Shown here: one piece after another, positions 1 through 5,404 of the stretch | Position numbering within the stretch: position 1 is the stretch's first letter | How the letters are laid out: every line of letters starts with the position of its first letter | Notes under the pieces: model-generated | The model's database searches: none | The model's input: the letters and a program-made list of their open reading frames with translations, nothing else | What the model was told of the DNA's origin: nothing | Assembly (NCBI GenBank): GCA_938024025.1 | Contig: CALJBY010000133.1 | Coordinates: 1 to 6,368, forward strand | Source of the DNA: an uncultured bacterium | Lineage (GTDB): Bacteria > Desulfobacterota > WTBG01 | Reading direction: 5' to 3' | DNA: 6,368 nt | Made by a program: the position numbers and the translations under genes

Positions 1-809
1 TCCTGGTAGGTGACAGCCGGGAGTTTCAGTTTTTTGTGCGGTTTCTTTTTGAGCATCTGCTGATACAGCTGGTTGATCGATATAAATTCAGCCCTGCTGT
101 TACTGAACCTTTTTAAGACTGACAGGCTTTCTGGATTGTAGCAGATAACCTGCTCTATTCCGTAGGTTTCCAGCCGTGTATCTATTTCTTCCATGCACTC
201 TTCTAATGTCTCCTGGTGGCCGGCATTGAGGAGTGCTGTATCAACGGGAGGCAGGGGATCATTAATGAAACAGCCGATCTTTTTCCCGCTCTTTTGGATC
301 AGGAATCCGATCTCTTTTAATGTCTTACTGTTGGTTATGAGCGTTCTATCGGCAAAAAGTAGTGTATTGACCTTTTTCCCTTCGGTGGGGTCAGCAAGAC
401 CATATGATCTCAGTACGTCGAGCTTGTGTCCAGCCGTCTGTGTTATGGACTCTGCAACCCTGGTGAGGTTTTTTGGTTTCAGGTTGTCCGGAATAGTTCT
501 TCGCAGTTCTTCCAGAATTTCGATGGTGGGGGTATGGCGATAGCCACGACTGCACAGATCTTCGCAGTAACCACAGAGTGTGCAGGAATAGATGGTGTCA
601 GCAATGTCCTTATCCCACTCAAAGGCCCCAAGGGTCAGGCCCCGAGCACTGTATATTATTCCAGATGGTTCGTAGGCTCCGAAGAATGTCATGCCGGATG
701 GGCATTGAGTGGAGAAAGCCTGGTCGGGAACAGTGTCCTGAGAAACGCCACGGCAACTCCCGCATCGATTGCAGCACAGTACTTTATCAAGTAGTTCTTC
801 TCTCGTCAC
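1..809 (-). CDS. HdrD/GlcF-like (Fe-S)-binding protein, C-terminus beyond left edge
   Basis: Seen: an open frame of 269 codons starts at a GTG (807-809) and runs off the left edge with no stop. AGGAGGT at 817-823 sits 7 nt upstream and fixes this start. A first [4Fe-4S] motif is C13-x2-C16-x2-C19, then 16 residues, then C36-P. A second is C76-x2-C79-x2-C82-x3-C86. Residues 147-235 align by eye with a CCG (cysteine-rich) domain, but the CCG and CPxC cysteines are gone (NPES at 225-228 stands where CPxC is expected). The visible part ends VTYQ (266-269), which matches the VTYHDPCH-type start of a second CCG domain. Known: such proteins (HdrD, GlcF, lactate dehydrogenase Fe-S subunits) take electrons from a flavoprotein and pass them to quinone, ETF or a disulfide. 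Inference: it is the electron outlet for the flavoproteins of this operon, most directly the one ending 13 nt upstream. The protein is probably cytoplasmic or membrane-associated, as no transmembrane segment is seen. Family is fairly certain, partner is inferred. Confidence 0.85.
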   Translation of the reverse strand, partial: MTREELLDKVLCCNRCGSCRGVSQDTVPDQAFSTQCPSGMTFFGAYEPSGIIYSARGLTLGAFEWDKDIADTIYSCTLCGYCEDLCSRGYRHTPTIEILEELRRTIPDNLKPKNLTRVAESITQTAGHKLDVLRSYGLADPTEGKKVNTLLFADRTLITNSKTLKEIGFLIQKSGKKIGCFINDPLPPVDTALLNAGHQETLEECMEEIDTRLETYGIEQVICYNPESLSVLKRFSNSRAEFISINQLYQQMLKKKPHKKLKLPAVTYQ

Positions 810-816
810 GATCTTC

Positions 817-823
817 ACCTCCT
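817..823 (-). promoter_or_regulatory. Ribosome binding site that decides a GTG start
   Basis: AGGAGGT on the minus strand lies 7 nt before the GTG at 807-809. Its first base is the last base of the upstream gene's TGA stop. No ATG in this frame lies between here and the first cysteine cluster, so the GTG is the only sensible start. The tight stop/SD/start packing suggests translational coupling with the upstream flavoprotein. Confidence 0.8.
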
Positions 824-2106
824 CAAAGCCCTAATTTTTTGGGGTTCATAATGTTATGGGGGTCAACGGCTTTCTTGATAGATTTTAGCAGTTTAAAATT
901 ACTGGGGTTGTGGGCAGCCACCTGTTTGGCTATGAGCGCCGAAGGTCTTGGAAAGGTGACATTCGCCTTGAGCATTTTTCCACAGATGGTTTGATAGGTC
1001 TTCCGTGCAGCCTTTTCCTCGCCTTTGGGATAGCGAAGGTCAGGTTGATAGTAGAAGCAGCCACCGGCTTGAAGAGGCATAAGGAGTGCACCGGAATTTT
1101 TGGGAAAAAGGCCGGAACATTTCTTTATCTGTTCGGCAGTAGCAATGGTTACTACCGGCGTCCAGCCGGTATCTTCTCCTCCGTGTAATGAAGGTCCTGT
1201 GGGACTCTTTATCTCGGCCAGTATTTTTTCCCCGGCATTTTTTACCCCTTTGAGCCGGGTGGTTAGTTCGCCCTTCAGTTGCCGGGCAAGTGCTGACAGG
1301 TCTTTTTTCTTATAGGCTATCTCGGCCTTTTCAAAACCGCGTGTTACTATGACGATGGTCCAGGGTGGAAGATCTGCAGCGTTTTCCTGTCCCAACAGCT
1401 CAGCGAGGTAGAGCTTATTTGCAGCAAAAATCTCATGGGGTTCTTCGGTGGCAATAAATGCCTTGAGAGCCCGTGTTGTTTGGTTGATGTTCTTGCAGGA
1501 GAAGAAGAACACCTGATTTTCCGGGGCAATGGTCTTTAAGGTTACTGCCGCGGTGGTGATGATACCCAGGGTACCTTGTGCCTGGCAGTAGAGACGTGCA
1601 ACCTGTGCGAGAGAAACTCCCCAGGAATATTTGTCAGGCCGGTCCTGTGACATGGCCATCTGTCCGGTTGCAAAAGGTTCGCCATCCGCTCGGAAACCTT
1701 TCATGGTAAGCAGTTCCCATGGGTGGTATTTAGGCCAGCCATAGAGTGGCACCATCTCCAGATAGGTGCTCAAGACGGAAGCGTTACCTGGAACATCAAT
1801 GGCAGTAAGTGTACGGAGTCCCTCTGCTTCGCAGGCAGCTTCAAGTTGACTGAAGGTAACCCCCGGTTCAATCACAGCATTTCGATTCCTGGCATCAAAG
1901 TAGGTGATGTCATTCAGCTGTGATAGGTCAACAGCAATGGCATCCTTAACGGAAGGGAGATGGGTATCCTGCAGATTGGTTCCTGCACTTACCGGGACCA
2001 GCGGTGTGCGATCCCTGTTAGCCTTCCTGATAATCTCCTGTACTTCCTTCTGCGTCGTCGGGGTTACTGTCTTCTTTGGCTGATAATCGGAAAAGAAATT
2101 TGTCAT
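823..2106 (-). CDS. Short FAD-binding (FAD_binding_4, GlcD/GlcE-like) oxidoreductase subunit
   Basis: A 427-residue flavoprotein of the VAO/PCMH fold. Seen: the FAD pyrophosphate-binding loop VSAGTN (39-44), the IEPGVTF motif (79-85), a GN pair at 107-108, the QGTLGIIT loop (177-184) that closes the FAD-binding domain, a more variable substrate or cap domain at about 190-400, and a C-terminal VDPHNIMNP signature (414-422). No signal peptide or membrane segment is evident. The ATG (2104-2106) overlaps the TGA of the preceding small gene as ATGA, with GGAGGT at 2115-2120 in good position. At 427 residues it is between GlcE (about 350) and GlcD or PCMH flavoproteins (about 500). Known: the family oxidises hydroxy acids, alcohols or alkylphenols and hands electrons to Fe-S, cytochrome or ETF partners. 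Inference: its 13-nt spacing to the Fe-S gene makes the two likely complex partners. The substrate is unknown. Confidence 0.85.
   Translation of the reverse strand: MTNFFSDYQPKKTVTPTTQKEVQEIIRKANRDRTPLVPVSAGTNLQDTHLPSVKDAIAVDLSQLNDITYFDARNRNAVIEPGVTFSQLEAACEAEGLRTLTAIDVPGNASVLSTYLEMVPLYGWPKYHPWELLTMKGFRADGEPFATGQMAMSQDRPDKYSWGVSLAQVARLYCQAQGTLGIITTAAVTLKTIAPENQVFFFSCKNINQTTRALKAFIATEEPHEIFAANKLYLAELLGQENAADLPPWTIVIVTRGFEKAEIAYKKKDLSALARQLKGELTTRLKGVKNAGEKILAEIKSPTGPSLHGGEDTGWTPVVTIATAEQIKKCSGLFPKNSGALLMPLQAGGCFYYQPDLRYPKGEEKAARKTYQTICGKMLKANVTFPRPSALIAKQVAAHNPSNFKLLKSIKKAVDPHNIMNPKKLGL
2103..2106 (-). other. ATGA stop/start overlap between the SCP2-like gene and the flavoprotein
   Basis: The TGA stop (2103-2105) of the 130-residue gene and the ATG start (2104-2106) of the 427-residue flavoprotein share two bases in an ATGA. 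The flavoprotein's Shine-Dalgarno GGAGGTGA lies inside the last codons of the small gene and helps encode its EGGEGR tail. This is the classical arrangement for translational coupling and suggests matched production of the two proteins. Confidence 0.85.
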
Positions 2107-2495
2107 CTGCCTTCACCTCCCTCCATGCATTCCTGGAGCATTACCATGAAACTTAATGCCAGTGAGCCATTATGGTGATCAGCGCCCATCTTTACGTTGG
2201 CCTGATCATTGTTCATGGCTACCAGCAGGGGAGGGCACGTTCCCAGGAAGAGCTGGTTAAATGTGTTTGCATCCATTGTCCAGGAGCAAAAGGGTTTTTT
2301 AGCTTCTCTCTGAGAGACATGGATTTCAGATCCATCCCAGCTTACTACCAGAGAATCATTGCCCTGTAGTTTGATACAGAGCAGATCTCCTTTTTTCGTA
2401 GCAGGGTGTCCCTCAGGAGTAAGACGCCTCAGCCTTTCTTCCAGACCGGAGTCAGTTCGTAATGTTGCTTCCCACTTCTCGACATCTATAATCAT
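2103..2495 (-). CDS. Small SCP2 sterol-carrier-domain-like protein
   Basis: A 130-residue soluble protein with no signal peptide or membrane helix. Seen: an N-terminal helical stretch (about 5-25), a beta-like stretch DLLCIKLQGNDSLVVSWDG (37-55), then W72-TMDANTFNQLFLGTCPP (to about 89), then about 97-124 with NVKMGAD followed by an amphipathic helix. This order (short strands, 'm....f..l..G..pp..a', 'vk..Gd', closing helix) is the pattern of SCP2/alkyl-sulfatase C-terminal folds. Assignment is by pattern only, and no diagnostic catalytic residue exists in this family. Known: SCP2 domains bind lipids, sterols or acyl-CoA-like ligands in a hydrophobic tunnel. Inference: it may hold or deliver a hydrophobic substrate to the flavoprotein it is coupled to by the ATGA overlap, or act as a small structural subunit. 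Start: ATG at 2493-2495 with AAGGAGGG at 2506-2513, 10 nt upstream. Four cysteines (40, 70, 87, 123) show no metal-binding spacing. Confidence 0.6.
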   Translation of the reverse strand: MIIDVEKWEATLRTDSGLEERLRRLTPEGHPATKKGDLLCIKLQGNDSLVVSWDGSEIHVSQREAKKPFCSWTMDANTFNQLFLGTCPPLLVAMNNDQANVKMGADHHNGSLALSFMVMLQECMEGGEGR

Positions 2496-2574
2496 TTTTT
2501 TTAAACCCTCCTTCTAAATGTGCAGAGCAGGTAGTGATGATTGTTGACATTTAAGGCGTTACAACCTGCCCGTC
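2496..2574. other. 79-bp gap between the amidohydrolase and SCP2-like genes, with two interleaved inverted repeats
   Basis: This is the longest gap in the window. It contains the Shine-Dalgarno AAGGAGGG (2506-2513, minus strand) of the next gene. Two perfect inverted repeats interleave: TAAATGT (2515-2521) with ACATTTA (2547-2553), and GCAGGT (2527-2532) with ACCTGC (2564-2569). In the mRNA they could pair one at a time, or together as a pseudoknot just upstream of the SD. There is no T-run on the transcript side, so this is not an intrinsic terminator. Short repeats like these can arise by chance. Confidence 0.3.
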
Positions 2575-3588
2575 TTACGGATTATCGGATTTGGATTCCC
2601 AGTTGAGAAACTTTCTGAAATTGTCGCCCATAAGTTTATACTTGAAATCCAGAGAGAGGGGCATGTTCATTATATTGTCTATCATTGCCTGATACACGGT
2701 TAATGTTAGAGGGAAGTCCGTACCGTAAAATACCTTGTCAGGCATGAAAAATTCAAGGACGCGCATGTGGTCAAGATCCCAGTAGTACTTAAATTGCATG
2801 AGGGTGGGGTGGGGCACGGTTATATCCGTGTATACATTTTCAAACTTCATGACATTCCAGAGGCCCTGCATGGGATTGTTAAAAAGACCGCAGTGGAGCT
2901 GCAGGATTCTGAGGTTGGGGAAGTCCATGGCAACATCATCGAGATAGACAGGGTCTTGATACTTGGCCCTGGTGCCGGGAAGCTCCTCCTGACCGGTATG
3001 CACCTGGAGGTGCATACCCAGTTCCGACATTTTCTCATAGGCCGGATACAAATCAGGGTTATTGGGATATCCTGCGGTTGGTGTGTGAAACTTGCACCCG
3101 GGAAATCCGCATTCGTGGGCAGATAAGACCATTTCTACCGCGGCTTCTTTTCCATAACGGGCATGTACGCCGCCAACTGCGGTAAACCTGCCGGGGTAGG
3201 CATCGATAAACTCTTTCTTTACATATTCATTGGGAACATACCACTTCCATCCCTCTTTGTTTCCGGGGTAGGGATCCGAAATGCCGTGGATACACTGGAG
3301 ACACATAGCCTCAACATTTGATCTGTCCATATAGTCTATAAATGTTTGAGGGCTGAACTCGGGGCACTCTTCCGGTTTGGTGATGATTGACATTGGGTTG
3401 GGATCTCCCAGGGCTGCCCGTGCCCCCATTAAGGTTCTCGCACCGACCGTGTTGCCCGCCCACATGTCAAAGCAGCCTGGCCGTTCCATAATACCCTTTT
3501 TCTCAAGACCGGGATGACCGTGACTGTCGAAAAATTTAAAGGGTTTTGGCATCATCATTTTTTCAATGGTTCCTTCTTGTTCGCTCAT
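2575..3588 (-). CDS. Amidohydrolase-2 family metal-dependent hydrolase/decarboxylase
   Basis: A 337-residue TIM-barrel protein of the ACMSD / gamma-resorcylate decarboxylase / amidohydrolase-2 group, of typical length. Seen: the strand-1 metal motif H23-x-H25 (in FFDSHGHPG), KFH at 166-168, H197 in LQVHTGQE, H232 in LQLHCG, and D291 in FYGTDFP. The family's expected ligands are therefore all present. Start: ATG at 3586-3588 with an AAGGAGAG Shine-Dalgarno (3593-3600). The Met run at residues 11-13 has no better site. Known: family members use one divalent metal (often Zn or Mn) for non-oxidative decarboxylation of aromatic or unsaturated acids, or for hydrolysis of lactones, amides and cyclic ketones. 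Inference: in this operon it acts before or after the flavoproteins on the same carbon skeleton. Decarboxylation and hydrolysis cannot be told apart from sequence alone. It is probably cytoplasmic, with no signal peptide. Confidence 0.88.
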   Translation of the reverse strand: MSEQEGTIEKMMMPKPFKFFDSHGHPGLEKKGIMERPGCFDMWAGNTVGARTLMGARAALGDPNPMSIITKPEECPEFSPQTFIDYMDRSNVEAMCLQCIHGISDPYPGNKEGWKWYVPNEYVKKEFIDAYPGRFTAVGGVHARYGKEAAVEMVLSAHECGFPGCKFHTPTAGYPNNPDLYPAYEKMSELGMHLQVHTGQEELPGTRAKYQDPVYLDDVAMDFPNLRILQLHCGLFNNPMQGLWNVMKFENVYTDITVPHPTLMQFKYYWDLDHMRVLEFFMPDKVFYGTDFPLTLTVYQAMIDNIMNMPLSLDFKYKLMGDNFRKFLNWESKSDNP

Positions 3589-3592
3589 GATA

Positions 3593-3600
3593 CTCTCCTT
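3593..3600 (-). promoter_or_regulatory. Ribosome binding site of the amidohydrolase
   Basis: AAGGAGAG on the minus strand lies 4 nt before the ATG at 3586-3588. It selects this start over the later Met-Met-Met run at codons 11-13. The surrounding 62-bp gap (3589-3650) shows no convincing promoter or terminator. Confidence 0.65.
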
Positions 3601-3650
3601 TGTTAAAGTAAAAGGCTCGACAGCTTACAAGCAAACCAGCCTGGAAGCAA

Positions 3651-5342
3651 TTATAGAACTTTTGTCATTTCCGCCAGCTGTTCCGGTGGCACCACATTGG
3701 GTGTGGTTGCGTAAGGCGGGTTGGATACGTTCTGCGGATCAAATTCCCGTTTCATTGCCTTAATCAGCAGATGTACATTAAAGAACTGAGGTCCAAGTAA
3801 ATCATAAACCGGACCCAGCAGGATGACTGTTGCTGATGCGCTTTTTGTTTCTACCCATGGCTTAAGATTGCCCAGCAGAAATGTAATCGCTTCAGAAGCC
3901 TTCTCAGGTTCCTGTTCCGGCCAGAGATCGGTTGTCATCAGTGCGCCATATCCTTTTTCAGTTGGGCTGATCCACCCGCCGTGGAAACTGATAGGAAGTA
4001 AATTTTGCCCCTCACCTTCCTCACGTCGCTTTCTCTGCGCACGGTTTGCCCTGAGAATCTCCTCAGCAACGGTGTCAATGGAGTCAAGGCAGGCCGTGCC
4101 CTGATGAAAACAATCGGTAGGACGGCTCAATCGCATTGAGTGGCCGACACGGAGCCAATCATTAGTGATGCGCATCCAGACCTTGTAACGTTCTCTATCA
4201 AGAGGATCGGAAGACTCTTCAGAAAGAAAGCTGCCACCCAAGGTGTGAACGATATGCTTTAAAACCTTTTCTTCATACTCAAGCTGTTCGAGGTTTGTCA
4301 GCGCAGCCGTTGACACGATATTATACCCATGGGGAAAGAAGTCCTCGTCTGCACCTTTGTGGAACTCTTCTTTCGTACGTGCGGCCCATGACCACATAAA
4401 CTGCTTTGCATTGTGCTGCACGACAATTGCGAGTTCTGCCCGGGCTATTTCGTACTGCAAGTCACACGACCAGCGCAGCTGTTCTTCCTCTTTTTCCGGA
4501 TAGGCTTTAATCTCTTTTGGAAAATCGATCATGTACCACCTGATTTTATCTTTAGGGAAGTGGGACTCCTTTTGAAGTCCGTCTCCCTCTGTGGCAAATG
4601 TTGAGGGACCGGTCCAGGGGAAGAGCCGTGTAGAGATTTTAGTAACCATGCCCATGCCACCGGCATGTCCAAACTGGGCACCACGGTAAAAGCCGCGAAG
4701 ATCAGGTCCCGGGCCATCGTTCCAAATCCAGTCATCAGCCCCGGCCTGTGCTATTGATCCGCTTTTCAGAAGTTCACCATTGGGAAGAACAACCTCGAAT
4801 GAAAGGAGCTGGTGCGCTCCCAGAGCTGCTACCCAGGAGGTGCCGTAGGCACCATGCCACTGGATATTCGCCAGGGCTGATACCTGAGAACCTGCGGGGG
4901 GAGTCGGCAGGGTGCATCCCACTTTCATTGCTTCTGCCTGGAGGGAAGCAAAGGTCACATAGGGTTCTATAACTGCGTACATGTTATGGGGATCAACCTT
5001 CAAAATCTTGTCCATTCGCTTGGGATCTATGATAACAACGCCTTTTCCCAACATGGCCTGGCCGGGATTGGGAAAGGCACTGTTTATCATGCCTGTTCCG
5101 CGCGGAATAAATATGAAATCGTATCGATTCGCGAGCTTGACGATGGACTGTACCTCAGCTGTTGATTCTGGCATGACCACACAGTCGGGCCTCATCTTAG
5201 TGCCAAGCTGGGATCGCTGTACGCAGCCGTCTGCAGTCCACTGTATGCGCGAGTATGACTGGCACATAATCGGATCGTTGGTTAGATTCTCTTTCCCAAC
5301 AACGTCTTCAAGTGCTTTATATGCGATATCTGAAAATGCCAT
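3651..5342 (-). CDS. FAD-linked oxidoreductase, VAO/PCMH type, full length
   Basis: A complete 563-residue flavoprotein. Seen: an N-terminal leader (1-50), the FAD_binding_4 domain beginning PDCVVMPEST (52-61), pyrophosphate loop PRGTGMINSAF (80-90), IDPKRMDKIL (105-114), IEPYVTFASLQAEAMK (125-140), EVVLPNGELLKSGS (183-196), GPGPDLRGFYRGAQ (210-223), and a GHAGGMGMVTK loop (225-235) followed by LFPW. A long cap domain follows, then FDPQNVSNP (534-542) near the C-terminus. Order and spacing match 4-cresol dehydrogenase/vanillyl-alcohol-oxidase flavoproteins, at slightly above their usual length (about 520-560). Known: these oxidise or hydroxylate phenolic side chains or alcohols, often with covalent FAD. 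Oddities: EPYV replaces the usual EPGV, and the loop before MVTK is about 4 residues longer than in the neighbour paralogue. Start: ATG (5340-5342) with AAAGGAGG at 5347-5354. Substrate and acceptor are unknown. The Fe-S protein of this operon is a plausible acceptor. Confidence 0.88.
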   Translation of the reverse strand: MAFSDIAYKALEDVVGKENLTNDPIMCQSYSRIQWTADGCVQRSQLGTKMRPDCVVMPESTAEVQSIVKLANRYDFIFIPRGTGMINSAFPNPGQAMLGKGVVIIDPKRMDKILKVDPHNMYAVIEPYVTFASLQAEAMKVGCTLPTPPAGSQVSALANIQWHGAYGTSWVAALGAHQLLSFEVVLPNGELLKSGSIAQAGADDWIWNDGPGPDLRGFYRGAQFGHAGGMGMVTKISTRLFPWTGPSTFATEGDGLQKESHFPKDKIRWYMIDFPKEIKAYPEKEEEQLRWSCDLQYEIARAELAIVVQHNAKQFMWSWAARTKEEFHKGADEDFFPHGYNIVSTAALTNLEQLEYEEKVLKHIVHTLGGSFLSEESSDPLDRERYKVWMRITNDWLRVGHSMRLSRPTDCFHQGTACLDSIDTVAEEILRANRAQRKRREEGEGQNLLPISFHGGWISPTEKGYGALMTTDLWPEQEPEKASEAITFLLGNLKPWVETKSASATVILLGPVYDLLGPQFFNVHLLIKAMKREFDPQNVSNPPYATTPNVVPPEQLAEMTKVL

Positions 5343-5346
5343 TGTT

Positions 5347-5354
5347 CCTCCTTT
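5347..5354 (-). promoter_or_regulatory. Ribosome binding site of the 563-residue flavoprotein
   Basis: AAAGGAGG on the minus strand lies 4 nt before the ATG at 5340-5342. It sits in the 62-bp gap (5343-5404) after the upstream flavoprotein's TAG. That gap shows no terminator hairpin and no clear promoter, which is consistent with co-transcription. Confidence 0.65.
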
Positions 5355-5404
5355 GTAACCGGATATAAGTGTACGTAGTGATCGATAAGAAATAGAAACA
5401 GATG

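Noticed and set aside
193..994. Plus-strand open frames of 116-138 codons over the left end
   Set aside because: They lie antisense to the minus-strand Fe-S gene, whose cysteine motifs, SD and start are convincing. Their translations show no family features and no good ribosome binding sites.
2544..2549. TTGACA resembling a -35 promoter element
   Set aside because: It is on the plus strand, opposite to all genes here, and no -10-like hexamer follows at 16-18 nt.
2570..2582. CCGT-AAG-ACGG mini-hairpin at the end of the amidohydrolase gene as a terminator
   Set aside because: The stem is only 4 bp with a 3-nt loop, it overlaps the TAA stop, and no T-run follows on the minus strand.
2767..3126. 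Plus-strand open frame of 119 codons inside the amidohydrolase
   Set aside because: It is antisense to the conserved metal-site region of the amidohydrolase, with no domain pattern of its own. It is best explained as a shadow of the coding strand.
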